Both the position numbers and the translations under genes were made by a program. This document shows positions 45,420 through 55,232 of a DNA stretch of 64,000 bases, piece after piece. Positions within the stretch are counted from its first letter, which is position 1. The number at the start of each line of letters is the position of its first letter. The notes beneath the pieces were generated by a model. It had not been told where the DNA came from. It did not search any database and saw only the letters and a list, made by a program, of their open reading frames with translations. The DNA is from Mycolicibacterium lutetiense (GTDB taxonomy: Bacteria; Actinomycetota; Actinomycetes; Mycobacteriales; Mycobacteriaceae): NCBI RefSeq assembly GCF_017876775.1, contig NZ_JAGIOP010000002.1:4216001-4280000 (forward strand). The letters are read 5' to 3'.

Positions 45420-46874
45420 ATGTCGCAACCCGCAACCGCGGCGCAGCCACAGCTCAAGCGGGTAATGGGGCCCGGACTGTTACTGCTGTTCGTCGTCGGC
45501 GACATCCTCGGCACCGGGGTGTACGCATTGACGGGGCAGGTCGCCAAGGAAGTCGGCGGCGCAGCCTGGCTTCCCTTCCTCGCGGCGTTCGTGATCGCCA
45601 CCATCACCGCATTCAGCTATCTGGAGCTGGTCACCAAGTATCCACAGGCGGCCGGTGCAGCGCTCTACGCGCACAAGGCATTTGGCGTCCAGTTCATCAC
45701 GTTCCTGGTGGCCTTCATCGTGATGTGCTCCGGAATCACCTCGGCCTCAACGGCTTCGAGGTTCTTCGCGATCAGCTTTTTCGATGCGATCGAGATCAAC
45801 CTCGGGCAGTTCTACACCGATCACGTGGCCAGCCTCAAAGTGGTCGGAGTCGTCCTGCTGGCTCTGCTGTTCATGGCACTGATCGCCGCGGTGAATCTGC
45901 GAGGGGTCAGCGAAAGCGTCAAGCTGAACGTGGTTCTGACGTTCATCGAGATCGCCGGCCTGGTGATCGTGATCGTGGTGGGACTGTGGGCCATCTTCAG
46001 CGGGGTGGATGTCGACTTCTCCCGCGTCGTCGCCTTCGACACCTCCGGCGAGAAGAACGCCTTCATCGCCGTTACCGCAGCGACGTCGCTGGCGTTCTTC
46101 GCGATGGTCGGATTCGAGGACTCGGTCAACATGGCCGAGGAGACCAAGGATCCGGTGCGGATCTTCCCGAAGGTGTTGTTGACCGGTCTGGGTATCGCCG
46201 GCGTGGTCTACGTTGTCGTGGCCATCATCGCGGTCGCACTGGTGCCGGTCGGAACACTTGCCGAGTCCGACTCGTCCCCGCTGGTGAAGGTGATGGAAGC
46301 CGCCGCGCCGGGGCTCCCGTTCTCCAACATCCTGCCGATCATCTCGATGTTCGCGGTGTCCAATACCGCGTTGATCAACATGCTGATGGCCAGTCGGTTG
46401 ATCTACGGCATGGCCCGTCAGCATGTATTGCCGCCGATGCTCGGTGTGGTGCATCCGAAGCGCCACACGCCTTGGGTGGCCATCATGTTCACCACCATCA
46501 TCGCGTTCGGACTCATCTTCTACGTGTCGGCGTTTGCTAGTGGAGACACCGTCGCGATCCTCGGCGGCACCACGTCCCTGCTGCTGCTCGCGGTCTTCTC
46601 GGTGGTCAACGTGGCGGTGCTGGTGCTGCGCCGCGATGTCCAAAAAGAGGGCGGCCACTTCAAGACTCCGACCGCGCTACCGGTCGTCGGCTTCGTTGCG
46701 TCCCTGTATCTGGTGCTGCCCACCTCGGGACGGCCGCCGGAGCAGTACTTCCTGGCCCTGGCGCTCGTCGCCACCGGCGTCGTACTGTTCGGCATCACCA
46801 TGGTGATCAACCGGCAACTCGGCATCCACGGGGCCGGCATCACCGACCCCACCCACCTCGGCGACGCGCCCTAG
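45420..46874 (+). CDS. APC-family amino-acid permease
   Basis: 484 residues from MSQPATAAQPQLKRVMGPG, with a strong AAGGAGGGGG site. About 12 transmembrane segments; helix 1 carries the APC substrate motif GDILGTGVYALTG, and TM6 contains FFAMVGFEDSVNMAEETKDP, typical of the APC superfamily. Imports amino acids or amines; specificity unknown. Likely co-transcribed with the TetR gene. Its stop overlaps the convergent RHII-RSD gene by 4 bp. Confidence 0.93.
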   Translation: MSQPATAAQPQLKRVMGPGLLLLFVVGDILGTGVYALTGQVAKEVGGAAWLPFLAAFVIATITAFSYLELVTKYPQAAGAALYAHKAFGVQFITFLVAFIVMCSGITSASTASRFFAISFFDAIEINLGQFYTDHVASLKVVGVVLLALLFMALIAAVNLRGVSESVKLNVVLTFIEIAGLVIVIVVGLWAIFSGVDVDFSRVVAFDTSGEKNAFIAVTAATSLAFFAMVGFEDSVNMAEETKDPVRIFPKVLLTGLGIAGVVYVVVAIIAVALVPVGTLAESDSSPLVKVMEAAAPGLPFSNILPIISMFAVSNTALINMLMASRLIYGMARQHVLPPMLGVVHPKRHTPWVAIMFTTIIAFGLIFYVSAFASGDTVAILGGTTSLLLLAVFSVVNVAVLVLRRDVQKEGGHFKTPTALPVVGFVASLYLVLPTSGRPPEQYFLALALVATGVVLFGITMVINRQLGIHGAGITDPTHLGDAP

Positions 46875-48595
46875 GGTTCGGTGCGCAGCTTCTGAATCCG
46901 GTTCTGCAGCAACGCGGCCCGGTGCGAATTGCCGTCGAGGCCGAGGTAGCGGTCGCCGAACACCGCGAGCAGGGCATCGTCGAGGCGACGCACCGCACCC
47001 GGCGGGTACCGGTAGCCCATCAGCCGGTTGAGCTCGTCGGTGTCCACCGAATCCAGCACGCCGGTAAGCGCTTCCAGCGAAGTGATGCCCAGCTCAAGCA
47101 GCAGCCCCGAGATCCAGCCGTAGTGGTCGGTCCGGGACCAGCCGGCGTCGGCGAAACGGTTGCCCAGATAGGTGGCCAGCACCGGGGTGGCGATGCGTGA
47201 ATCCCTGGAAAACCCCGGGGACTCGTCCTCCTCCCCTTCGGTCATGGTCAGCCGCAGTCGTTCCCGGATCTCGGTGAACTCGCGGTCGGCCAGTTCCAGA
47301 AGCCCGGCCGCCAACGTGAACCGACGGTCCAGCTCGCTGACGTGCTCGGCCGGTATCGAACCCTTGTACCGCACGTCATGCTCGAACTCGGCCCACGCAT
47401 GCTGCAGCACGGTGCGCACCTGGATGGACGCCGGATACTGTTCGCCCTCGACCCCGAACAGTAGATGCCGGCTCGCATACCCCCAGCGGCCCTGACGGGC
47501 CGTCTGCAGACCCATGTCCTGGTCGTCGAGCAAGCGCATCTCCTCGGCCAGCAGGTTGGCCACCGCGTCGACGTCCTCACGCAGATAGGTGATGACCCGC
47601 AGGCCCACCTGATCGGTGATCTCCACCAGGGGATCGCTGTACATCGGGGTGCCGTCGGCGGCGGGGCGGCCGGCTTTCGCGGCGAACGAATCGATGCTCT
47701 TGGTGCGGGCCGTGATGCTCAGGTAGTTGATACCCGCGTCATCGAGCAGCCCGGTAACCAGCTTCAGGTACTGCTCGGTGGCAGCCACCAGGTCCGGGCG
47801 CCGGGAAGCGTACTCGGCCACCGCCGTCGAGGGTGCCGCCTGCCGCACCGGTGCCGACCGCGGTCGGGGGAGCCGGTCGGGAGGAAGGGACGGGGTGAGG
47901 ATGTAGCCCGAGGCGAAGTCGCCGTAGATCGTCACGTCCTCGGGCCGGTGGTACCAGTACAGGGCGATGTAGGCGCAGAGCATGGCATCGACAGGATCCT
48001 CGTCGCGGTCGAGTTGGCCCGGCCGGGTGGCGGCCTCGATCCGCTTGCGCAGTTCCACCCAGTTGACATTGCGGTTCGCCCGCAACCGCGGCGTCGCAGT
48101 GTCGAGTTCCTCGATGAACGTCATCAACCTGAGCAGTTCGCGCTGCCGGTCGTCGAACGCGCCGCGCTTGTACTTCAGGGTCTTGTCGAGCCCGAACAGC
48201 ACGACGCTCGCCGGGTGCGTATAGACCTCGATGGCCCGTCGGTTCGACGACGACGACGGATCCATGTCGAGACCCAGCGCCGACGCGATACGCGCGCCAC
48301 GCGGATGCTTGAACTCGGGCCGCTCGGTGAAGGCCGGGCGGGCCCCGGCGTCGAACCGCTGGAAGTCCCGGTTGAGGTCCCGCTCGCACGGCCGGTGGCC
48401 CGTCGGGTTCTTCACGATGAGCGGCGCATCGATGGCGACCAGGCAGTCGCCGCTGATGTAGGGCTCGATCGCAGCCCCGATATCGTCGTCGTCCTGCGCC
48501 ACGCCAACGTGAAGGACCCGGCCACTGGCGTCGATGACAGCGACACCCGTCTGATTCTTCTCGCCCCACGCAAGGTCGAGCCCGACGAAGTACAT
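46871..48595 (-). CDS. Fusion of a DUF429/RNase H-fold domain and a RelA/SpoT synthetase domain (RHII-RSD type)
   Basis: 574 residues. Residues 1-235: RNase H-like DUF429 domain (MYFVGLDLAWGEKNQTG, AIDAPLIV, VYTHPASVVLFG, DPVDAMLCAY). Residues 265-420: alarmone synthetase domain with RTKSIDSF (R297, K299), ITDQVGLRV (D328), GYASRH (372-377) and QHAWAEFEHDVRYKG. The fusion matches M. smegmatis RHII-RSD (MSMEG_5849), reported to cleave RNA in RNA/DNA hybrids and make (p)ppGpp. In long Rel enzymes the catalytic glutamate opens EIQIRT; here it reads SIQVRT (S390), so activity needs testing. It lies beside purB, an apt place for a GTP-linked stress enzyme. Confidence 0.88.
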   Translation of the reverse strand: MYFVGLDLAWGEKNQTGVAVIDASGRVLHVGVAQDDDDIGAAIEPYISGDCLVAIDAPLIVKNPTGHRPCERDLNRDFQRFDAGARPAFTERPEFKHPRGARIASALGLDMDPSSSSNRRAIEVYTHPASVVLFGLDKTLKYKRGAFDDRQRELLRLMTFIEELDTATPRLRANRNVNWVELRKRIEAATRPGQLDRDEDPVDAMLCAYIALYWYHRPEDVTIYGDFASGYILTPSLPPDRLPRPRSAPVRQAAPSTAVAEYASRRPDLVAATEQYLKLVTGLLDDAGINYLSITARTKSIDSFAAKAGRPAADGTPMYSDPLVEITDQVGLRVITYLREDVDAVANLLAEEMRLLDDQDMGLQTARQGRWGYASRHLLFGVEGEQYPASIQVRTVLQHAWAEFEHDVRYKGSIPAEHVSELDRRFTLAAGLLELADREFTEIRERLRLTMTEGEEDESPGFSRDSRIATPVLATYLGNRFADAGWSRTDHYGWISGLLLELGITSLEALTGVLDSVDTDELNRLMGYRYPPGAVRRLDDALLAVFGDRYLGLDGNSHRAALLQNRIQKLRTEP

Positions 48596-48645
48596 CCGTC
48601 CACTGTCTCATTGGTACCCCGGCCCGGGCCGTAAGCTGTGTGTTC

Positions 48646-50064
48646 GTGACGATCCCGAATGTTCTGGCCAACCGCTACGCCAGCGACGAAATGGTCGCGA
48701 TCTGGTCGCCGGAGGCCAAGATCGTCGCCGAACGCCGACTCTGGCTCGCCGTGCTCCGTGCGCAGGCCGAGCTGGGTGTCCCGGTGCCCGACGGCGTGAT
48801 CGACGACTACGAGCGGGTCCTGGAGAACGTCGACCTCGCCTCCATCGCGGCCCGTGAGCGGGTCACCCGCCACGACGTCAAGGCGCGCATCGAGGAGTTC
48901 AATGCGCTGGCCGGCCACGAGCAGGTGCACAAGGGCATGACGAGCCGCGACCTCACCGAGAACGTCGAGCAGCTGCAGATCCGTAGCTCGCTGGAACTGG
49001 TGTTCGCCCACGGCATCGCCGTGGTGGCCCGGCTGGCCGAGCGCTCCGTCGTCTACCGCGACGTCGTCATGGCGGGCCGGTCGCACAATGTGGCCGCCCA
49101 GGCCACCACGCTGGGTAAGCGGTTCGCCTCGGCGGCCGAAGAGACTCTGCTGGCCCTGACCCGGCTGCGTGAGCTGATCGACCGCTACCCGCTGCGCGGC
49201 ATCAAGGGGCCGATGGGCACCGCCCAGGACATGCTCGACCTGTTCGGCGGGGACACCTCGCGATTGGCTGAGCTGGAGCGGCGGGTCGCTGAATTCCTTG
49301 GTTTCACAGATGTTTTCACCAGCGTTGGGCAGGTGTACCCGCGCTCGCTCGACCACGATGTGCTCTCGGCTCTGGTGCAGGTGGGTGCCGGGCCGTCGTC
49401 GCTGGCGCACACGATCCGGCTGATGGCGGGCCACGAACTGGTCACCGAGGGTTTCGCGCCCGGCCAGGTCGGATCGTCGGCCATGCCGCACAAGATGAAC
49501 ACCCGCTCGTGTGAGCGGGTCAACGGTCTGCAGGTGGTGTTGCGCGGCTACGCGTCGATGGCCGCTGAACTGGCCGGCGCGCAGTGGAACGAGGGCGACG
49601 TGTTCTGCTCGGTGGTACGCCGCGTCGCCCTGCCCGACGGGTTCTTCGCTGTCGACGGGCAGACCGAGACATTCCTGACCGTGCTCGACGAGTTCGGTGC
49701 CTATCCGGCAGTGATCCAGCGCGAGCTGGACCGCTACCTGCCGTTCCTGGCCACCACGCGCATCCTGATCGCCGCGGTGCGGGCCGGTGTGGGCCGCGAA
49801 ACCGCACACGAGGTGATCAAGGAGCACGCCGTCGCCGTCGCGTTGGCCATGCGTGAGCGCGGGCTGGAGCCTGACCTGCTGGACCGCCTGGCCGCCGACC
49901 CGCGGCTGCCGCTGGACCGGGTGGCGCTGGAGGCCGCGTTGGCCGACAAGCAGGCGTTCACCGGAGCGGCCGGGGCCCAGGTCGACGGGGTCGTCGCAGC
50001 CGTCGAAGACCTGGTCAGCCGCTACCCTGAGGCCGCCAAGTACACCTCGGGCGCCATCTTGTGA
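48646..50064 (+). CDS. purB: Adenylosuccinate lyase
   Basis: 472 residues from GTG 48646 ([15 protein letters not shown]), equal to the M. tuberculosis start; the GTG two codons upstream is less likely. Cleaves SAICAR and adenylosuccinate, releasing fumarate. Family signature [15 protein letters not shown], His in [13 protein letters not shown], and [14 protein letters not shown]. Its last 4 bp overlap the cyp126 start (GTGA). Confidence 0.98.
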   Translation: MTIPNVLANRYASDEMVAIWSPEAKIVAERRLWLAVLRAQAELGVPVPDGVIDDYERVLENVDLASIAARERVTRHDVKARIEEFNALAGHEQVHKGMTSRDLTENVEQLQIRSSLELVFAHGIAVVARLAERSVVYRDVVMAGRSHNVAAQATTLGKRFASAAEETLLALTRLRELIDRYPLRGIKGPMGTAQDMLDLFGGDTSRLAELERRVAEFLGFTDVFTSVGQVYPRSLDHDVLSALVQVGAGPSSLAHTIRLMAGHELVTEGFAPGQVGSSAMPHKMNTRSCERVNGLQVVLRGYASMAAELAGAQWNEGDVFCSVVRRVALPDGFFAVDGQTETFLTVLDEFGAYPAVIQRELDRYLPFLATTRILIAAVRAGVGRETAHEVIKEHAVAVALAMRERGLEPDLLDRLAADPRLPLDRVALEAALADKQAFTGAAGAQVDGVVAAVEDLVSRYPEAAKYTSGAIL

Positions 50065-51272
50065 CGTTGGTGGCCGACCTCACCGATCTGGACAATTTCG
50101 CTACGGGTTTCCCGCACGAGTTGTTCGCTGTACACCGGCGCGAATCCCCGGTGTACTGGCACTCGCCGACGGAACACACTCCGGACGGTGAGGGCTTCTG
50201 GTCGGTGGCCACCCACGCCGAAACCCTTGCGGTACTGCGGGACGCGGACACGTACTCCTCGGTGACGGGCGGGTCGCGGCCCTACGGCGGCACGCTGCTG
50301 CAGGACCTGGCCGTCGCGGGGCAGGTGCTCAACATGATGGACGACCCGCGGCATTCCGAGATCCGCCGACTGGTCAGCTCCGGGCTGACCCCGCGGATGA
50401 TCCGGCGGGTGGAAGACGATCTGCGGGCCCGAACCCGCCGGTTGCTCGACGGGGTCGAACCTGGCGTCGGGTTTGATTTCCTGGTCGACGTGGCCGCCGA
50501 ACTGCCCATGCAGATGATCTGCATCCTGCTGGGAATTCCTGAATCCGAACGACATTGGCTGTTCCACGCGATCGAGCCCCAATTCGACTTCGGCGGGTCC
50601 CGCTCGGCGGCCATGCCGCAGATGTCGGCCGAAGAGGCCGGCTCGCGGATGTACACCTACGGCTCCGAGTTGATTGCGGCAAAGCGGGCCGAGCCGACCG
50701 ACGACATGCTGTCCGTGGTGGCCAACGCCTCCGATACTTGTCTCTCGGATCTGGAGCTCTACCTGTTCTTCAGCCTGCTGTTCAGTGCGGGCGCCGAGAC
50801 CACCCGTAACTCGGTGGCGGGCGGGCTGCTGGCGCTGATCGAAAACCCCTCGCAGATGGCGTTGTTGCGCGAGGACCTGGGGGAATTGCCCACGGCGATC
50901 GAGGAGATGGTGCGCTGGACCTCGCCCTCACCGTCCAAGCGGCGCACCGCAACCCGGCCCGTGACCTTGGGTGGCTGCGACATCGAGCCGGGGCAGAAGG
51001 TGCAGGTCTGGGAGGGCTCGGCGAACCGGGATTCGCTGGTGTTCGAGCGGGCGAACGTATTCGACATCACCCGTAAACCCAATCCGCACTTGGGTTTCGG
51101 CTTCGGCATCCACTACTGCCTGGGCGCCAACCTGGCCCGGCTGGAGTTACGGGTGTTGTTCGAGGAGCTGCTGACGCGCTTCGGCAGCGCCCGGTTGGTC
51201 ACGCCCGCCGAATGGACCCGCAGCAACCGCCACACCGGTATCCGCCATTTGGTGGTGGAGCTCGGGGTGTGA
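50061..51272 (+). CDS. cyp126: Cytochrome P450 CYP126 (Rv0778-like)
   Basis: 403 residues. I-helix [12 protein letters not shown]-helix [16 protein letters not shown], haem loop [17 protein letters not shown]. The tandem purB-cyp126 arrangement with a 4-bp overlap is shared with M. tuberculosis. In that species CYP126 dimerises and binds azoles; its natural substrate is not settled, and the genetic coupling to purB hints at a purine-linked role. Stop overlaps the transporter start by 4 bp. Confidence 0.95.
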   Translation: MTLVADLTDLDNFATGFPHELFAVHRRESPVYWHSPTEHTPDGEGFWSVATHAETLAVLRDADTYSSVTGGSRPYGGTLLQDLAVAGQVLNMMDDPRHSEIRRLVSSGLTPRMIRRVEDDLRARTRRLLDGVEPGVGFDFLVDVAAELPMQMICILLGIPESERHWLFHAIEPQFDFGGSRSAAMPQMSAEEAGSRMYTYGSELIAAKRAEPTDDMLSVVANASDTCLSDLELYLFFSLLFSAGAETTRNSVAGGLLALIENPSQMALLREDLGELPTAIEEMVRWTSPSPSKRRTATRPVTLGGCDIEPGQKVQVWEGSANRDSLVFERANVFDITRKPNPHLGFGFGIHYCLGANLARLELRVLFEELLTRFGSARLVTPAEWTRSNRHTGIRHLVVELGV

Positions 51273-52183
51273 AACCCGAGGCGTTTGCCGCGGTGATGGC
51301 GACCGGCATTGTGTCGATCTCCGCCGGGCAGCACGGTTACGGCGTCATCAGTTGGCCGTTGGCGATGCTCGCGGCGCTCGGGCTGCCGGTGCTGATTTAC
51401 CTGGCAGCGATCCGCCGGCGATCTTTCGATCTGCGCAACATCGACACGATCGTCGGATTGTTCACCTACGTCGCGGCGTGCGCGGTAGTCGCCGCCCGAT
51501 TCGCCGAGCATCGGCCGGTGCTGTGGATTCTGGGGGCAGTGGGTCTCGTCGGCTGGATGTCGTTGATCCCGATGCTGCTGATGCGGATGCATCGGCTGGG
51601 CCCGATCGGTCTGCGGGATCGCGCACGTGGCACCTGGGAGCTGGCCAGCGTCGGGACGTCCGGGCTTTCGCTCGTCTTCGTCGCTGAGGGAATCATGTTC
51701 TGGGGGTTCATCTTCTGGGTCGTCGCCTTATGCCTGTACGGCGTGATGACGCTGCTCATCGCGTGGCGGGCGCTGGGTGATTCGGAGGTGCGGCGCAACG
51801 TCCCACCCGATCACTGGATCTTGATGGGTGGCGCCGCCATCGCAACACTGGCCGGTGAGCACATCTACGTGGAGCTACCTCCCGGCCCGATCGCCGATGC
51901 GGTGCGAGGCCTCACCTTCGTGACGTTCGTCGTTGCCACCGTGCAGATCCTGCCCCTGGCGATCACCAGCTGGCGTCAGATGCTGGACTGGCCCGCGGTA
52001 TTCCCGCTGGGCATGTACTCGGTGACCGCATTCGGGTTGACCACCGAAACCGGTTGGGATGCACTGATCGTGGTCTCGCAGGTGTTCTTCGGGATCGCGT
52101 TCGTGGCGTGGCTGCTGGTGGTAGTCATCGTGACCCGGCGCGTCGTTCGCCTAACCTCGAAGCATGGACTCCGGCCAGAATGA
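51269..52183 (+). CDS. TDT/SLAC1-family transporter
   Basis: 304 residues from GTG 51269 ([17 protein letters not shown]), the usual N-terminus of tellurite-resistance/dicarboxylate transporters. About ten transmembrane helices; conserved MATGIVS and FGLTTETGW segments. Exports or imports small anions such as C4-dicarboxylates, sulfite or nitrate; specificity cannot be read. Third gene of the purB-cyp126 transcript by two GTGA overlaps. It would be convenient for fumarate released by PurB, but that is speculation. Confidence 0.9.
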   Translation: MKPEAFAAVMATGIVSISAGQHGYGVISWPLAMLAALGLPVLIYLAAIRRRSFDLRNIDTIVGLFTYVAACAVVAARFAEHRPVLWILGAVGLVGWMSLIPMLLMRMHRLGPIGLRDRARGTWELASVGTSGLSLVFVAEGIMFWGFIFWVVALCLYGVMTLLIAWRALGDSEVRRNVPPDHWILMGGAAIATLAGEHIYVELPPGPIADAVRGLTFVTFVVATVQILPLAITSWRQMLDWPAVFPLGMYSVTAFGLTTETGWDALIVVSQVFFGIAFVAWLLVVVIVTRRVVRLTSKHGLRPE

Positions 52184-52742
52184 CCACCTCCGAGTCTCCG
52201 ATGCTGACCGCGCCCAGGTAGGGCAACTGCTCGAACGCGCGGTGGCCGAGGGCTTGATCACGCTCGACGAGTTCAGCGAGCGCTACGACTCCGCACTGGC
52301 TGCCCGCACCCGCGGCGAGCTGAGCATGGTGATGGCTGATCTGCCCATGACTGCACCGGCAGCCCAGCGTCCGCCGGAAATGCTGCAGGGTTGGATGTCG
52401 TCGATCGTGCGGCGGGGGCAGTGGACGGTGGCGCCCGCTCTGCACCTGAAAAGCCGGATGTGCAGCACGACCCTCGACTTCACCTCGGCGGTACTGCCCG
52501 GTCCGGTGGTGGAAATCGTCCTCGACGACTACTGCAGCTCAACCGAGCTGATCCTGCCCGCGTCGGCCACCGCCGATGTCAACGGCGTCGACGCCGTCGC
52601 GGGAAGCGCCACGGTGAAGGTGCGCACCAGCCCGCCGTCAGACCAGCTGCATCTCATCGTGCGCGGCCGGGTCCGGTTGGGTTCGGTTACCGTGCGGCAT
52701 CCGTTCGGAAGCTGGCTGCGGCGCCTGAACGGCACTCGATAG
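52164..52742 (+). CDS. DUF1707 (SHOCT-like) protein
   Basis: 192 residues. N-terminal DUF1707: LRVSDADRAQVGQLLERAVA, then GLITLDEFSERYDSALAAR. The C-terminal part is beta-rich (TTLDFTSAVLPGPVVEIVLD), as in LiaF-type envelope-stress proteins. No membrane segment. Overlaps the transporter by 20 bp and the convergent AbiEi-like gene by 56 bp. Function unknown. Confidence 0.88.
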   Translation: MDSGQNDHLRVSDADRAQVGQLLERAVAEGLITLDEFSERYDSALAARTRGELSMVMADLPMTAPAAQRPPEMLQGWMSSIVRRGQWTVAPALHLKSRMCSTTLDFTSAVLPGPVVEIVLDDYCSSTELILPASATADVNGVDAVAGSATVKVRTSPPSDQLHLIVRGRVRLGSVTVRHPFGSWLRRLNGTR

Positions 52743-53586
52743 CGAAACGGATCTCGGCGATCACCCGCTGCGGATACTCCGTGAGATCCAGCCAGGTGAA
52801 TCGCAGCACCTGCCAGCCCATCAACGCGATCTCGTTCTGCTTGATCCGGTCTTTCTGAAACACCTCCTGGTCGTGATGGAACGCCCAGCCGTCGGTCTCG
52901 ATCGCGAGCTTGTCGGCGGGGAAGGCCACGTCGATCACGTATCGGCCCAGGCGGTAGTTGGCCTTCCACCCGGTGATCCGGGCTTCTCTGAGCAGCTTGA
53001 CCAACAGCCGCTCGGCTTCCGAACGTGCTCCATCGGCCGCGGCCTGGAGCAGCCTGCGGGCAGCGGGCGAACCGTGTCGGCCCTTGTTGCGCAGGTGCGC
53101 CCGCCACAGGTCACGCAGTTCGGTGTGGCGCTGTAGCGCGGAGTCCATGAGTTTGGCGCCACCACCACGCCGGGCAGCGGCTTCGACGACCGTCAGCGGC
53201 AGTGCCGTCACCCGCATGCCCCGGCGTTCCACGACGTCGCAGGGGTCGAGGTCGCGCCGACGGATCTTGACGGCGTGCCGCTGCCGGAAGTTGCTGACTT
53301 TGGGGACAGTGACCTCGATGGTTTCGGGTGCGTACTTCGTGACCCCGAGCCACCATGCTGCGGCGAGTCCGCTGGCTGTTGCGTGGGAGCCCAGTGACCA
53401 GACCGCCACTCTGGTTCGTGCGGCATCGGTGAATGGTCGATCGTCGGCGAAGTAGACGCCGCGTGCGCAGCGGAGCCAGTGTCCGGATCGCACTCTGCGA
53501 TATACGGCCTGGCGTGACAAGCCCGCTTCCGCGGCTTGATCAAGCGTGATGACGCCGTCATGGTCGCGCAGATAGCTCTCAAGCAC
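52687..53586 (-). CDS. AbiEi-like winged-helix plus DUF559/Vsr-like nuclease domain protein, second copy
   Basis: 299 residues, GTG start. N-terminal HTH DGVITLDQAAEAGLSRQAVYRR, then WLRCARGVYF; middle ATASGLAAAWWLGV; C-terminal PD-(D/E)XK-like fold: LGRYVIDVAFPADKLAIETDG, HHDQEVFQKDRIKQNEIAL, VLRFTWLDLTE. The D...ExD core and FQKDRIKQNE motif are typical of DUF559. Same architecture as 12376-13311 but a distant relative. No toxin partner is adjacent. A 27-bp stem hairpin lies 41 nt upstream of the start. Confidence 0.82.
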   Translation of the reverse strand: MLESYLRDHDGVITLDQAAEAGLSRQAVYRRVRSGHWLRCARGVYFADDRPFTDAARTRVAVWSLGSHATASGLAAAWWLGVTKYAPETIEVTVPKVSNFRQRHAVKIRRRDLDPCDVVERRGMRVTALPLTVVEAAARRGGGAKLMDSALQRHTELRDLWRAHLRNKGRHGSPAARRLLQAAADGARSEAERLLVKLLREARITGWKANYRLGRYVIDVAFPADKLAIETDGWAFHHDQEVFQKDRIKQNEIALMGWQVLRFTWLDLTEYPQRVIAEIRFAIECRSGAAASFRTDAAR

Positions 53587-53626
53587 ATCCGATTGGACGC
53601 GGCTGGCTGGTCAAACGGTTCCCATG

Positions 53627-53685
53627 CCAGTGATTTGTGCACCTCCGGTAACGCTCACCGTTACCGGAGGTGCACAAATCACTGG
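53627..53685. repeat. Perfect 27-bp-stem hairpin upstream of the second AbiEi/DUF559-like gene
   Basis: Arms at 53627-53653 and 53659-53685 (inner arm ends GGAGGTGCACAAATCACTGG) are fully complementary, with loop CTCAC. It lies between the start of the AbiEi-like gene and the end of the membrane protein gene, both on the minus strand, so it could terminate the latter. Such a long perfect stem is more typical of a mobile repeat than of an ordinary terminator. Loop size (5 nt) equals that of the hairpins at 12321 and 13381; the stem sequence differs. Confidence 0.88.
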
Positions 53686-53690
53686 GGGAA

Positions 53691-54314
53691 TCAGTCGATG
53701 CGGCGCAGACGCATGCCGGCCGATCGCAGCTCCAGGGCAGCCAGGCCGCGAATGGCGCGCGGGTCTTGACTACGCCACGCTCCGACGGGGTCATCGGACA
53801 CCGCGGTCAGCTTGGCCAGCGGCCGGTTGGCCAGCGCGCGCAGCGCGAGCAGCTGTTCCCCCGCGGCCGTCGAGGCCAGGGTGATCGCGGTCCACTTGCG
53901 CCGGAAGAACCGCACCCGCAGATATAGCCAGGGCATCGCCACGAACAGGATCGGCGCGGCGGCCACCGCCAGGGCCAACACCCACGCCAGCCAGCTCGCC
54001 GTGCTGTCGAGGCTGTGGCCGGCGCCCGCGATATCGAGGGCGGCCTCGCTGGCCGCACGTAGCGGCTTGCTCAGGGTGTCGCCCACCAGGGGAACGCTGT
54101 CGGTGCTGTCACCGGCGGAGCCCAGGTTGTCAGCAATCCCGTTGGCGCCGCTCTCGACCTGTCTGCCGACCTCGGCGATGGTCGACACGGCCGAATGCAC
54201 GGCCATCCCGACCAATATCCACACCGCGGTCCAGGTGAGGACGGCCACGTCGCTGAACAACTGGGCCAACAAGCGGCCGGGTCTGCTGGCATAGGGCAGG
54301 TACCGCGATCTCAT
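53691..54314 (-). CDS. Two-TM membrane protein (Rv0779c-like)
   Basis: 207 residues from MRSRYLPYASRPGRLLAQLF. Hydrophobic segments VAVLTWTAVWILVGMAVHS and SWLAWVLALAVAAAPILFV enclose a loop of about 75 residues; the C-terminus is cytoplasmic and basic (RVRFFRRKW). Same position next to purC as Rv0779c and nearly equal length. Function unknown. Confidence 0.88.
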   Translation of the reverse strand: MRSRYLPYASRPGRLLAQLFSDVAVLTWTAVWILVGMAVHSAVSTIAEVGRQVESGANGIADNLGSAGDSTDSVPLVGDTLSKPLRAASEAALDIAGAGHSLDSTASWLAWVLALAVAAAPILFVAMPWLYLRVRFFRRKWTAITLASTAAGEQLLALRALANRPLAKLTAVSDDPVGAWRSQDPRAIRGLAALELRSAGMRLRRID

Positions 54315-54344
54315 GAGACCGATCCCAACACATAGGCTGGCCCA

Positions 54345-55232
54345 ATGCGCCCTGCTCTGTCCGACTACCAGCACCTGGCCAGCGGCAAAGTCCGCGAGTT
54401 GTACGGCATCGACGACGAGCACCTGCTGTTTGTAGCGAGTGACCGGATCTCCGCCTACGACTACATCCTCGACTCGCAGATCCCGGACAAGGGCCGGATC
54501 CTGACGGCCATGAGCGTGTTTTTCTTCGACCTGATCAGCGCGCCCAACCATCTCGCCGGGCCGCCGGACGACGAGCGCATCCCGGCCGAGGTGCTGGGCC
54601 GCGCGCTGGTGGTGAAGCGACTGAAGATGCTGCCGGTGGAATGTGTGGCCCGTGGCTACCTGACCGGCTCGGGACTGCTCGACTATCAGGCGTCGGGTTC
54701 GGTGTGCGGTATCCCGCTGCCGGCGGGCCTGGGGGAGGCGAGCAAGTTCGACGAGCCGTTGTTCACGCCGGCCACCAAGGCCGACATCGGCGAGCATGAC
54801 GAGAACATCACGTTCGCCCACGTGATCGACCTGGTCGGCCCGGAGCTGGCCGACCAGCTGAAGGAACGCACGCTGCAGACCTACCTGCAAGGTGCCGACC
54901 ATGCGTTGACCAAGGGCATCATCATCGCCGACACCAAGTTCGAGTTCGGAGTCGATGAGCACGGCACCGTGGTGCTGGCCGATGAGGTGTTCACCCCGGA
55001 TTCGTCTCGGTACTGGCCCGCCGAGACCTATCGGCAGGGTGTGGTCCAGGACAGCTTCGACAAGCAGTTCGTCCGTAACTGGCTGACCGGGCCGGACTCG
55101 GGCTGGGACCGGCACGGCGACACTGCGCCGCCGCCGCTGCCCGACGAGATCGTGGCCGCCACCCGGGCCCGGTACATCGAGGCGTACGAACGGATTTCGG
55201 GCCTGCGGTTCGAAGATTGGATCGGTGCATGA
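54345..55232 (+). CDS. purC: Phosphoribosylaminoimidazole-succinocarboxamide synthase
   Basis: 295 residues. SAICAR synthetase: couples CAIR with aspartate using ATP; PurB acts on its product. Signatures [15 protein letters not shown] and [15 protein letters not shown]-terminus [20 protein letters not shown]. Its stop overlaps the ptrB start by 4 bp (ATGA). Confidence 0.98.
   Translation: MRPALSDYQHLASGKVRELYGIDDEHLLFVASDRISAYDYILDSQIPDKGRILTAMSVFFFDLISAPNHLAGPPDDERIPAEVLGRALVVKRLKMLPVECVARGYLTGSGLLDYQASGSVCGIPLPAGLGEASKFDEPLFTPATKADIGEHDENITFAHVIDLVGPELADQLKERTLQTYLQGADHALTKGIIIADTKFEFGVDEHGTVVLADEVFTPDSSRYWPAETYRQGVVQDSFDKQFVRNWLTGPDSGWDRHGDTAPPPLPDEIVAATRARYIEAYERISGLRFEDWIGA

Noticed and set aside
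48412..49827. 471-codon minus-strand reading frame over purB
   Set aside because: Shadow frame; only its 3' end touches the RHII-RSD gene and its composition is unlike a protein.
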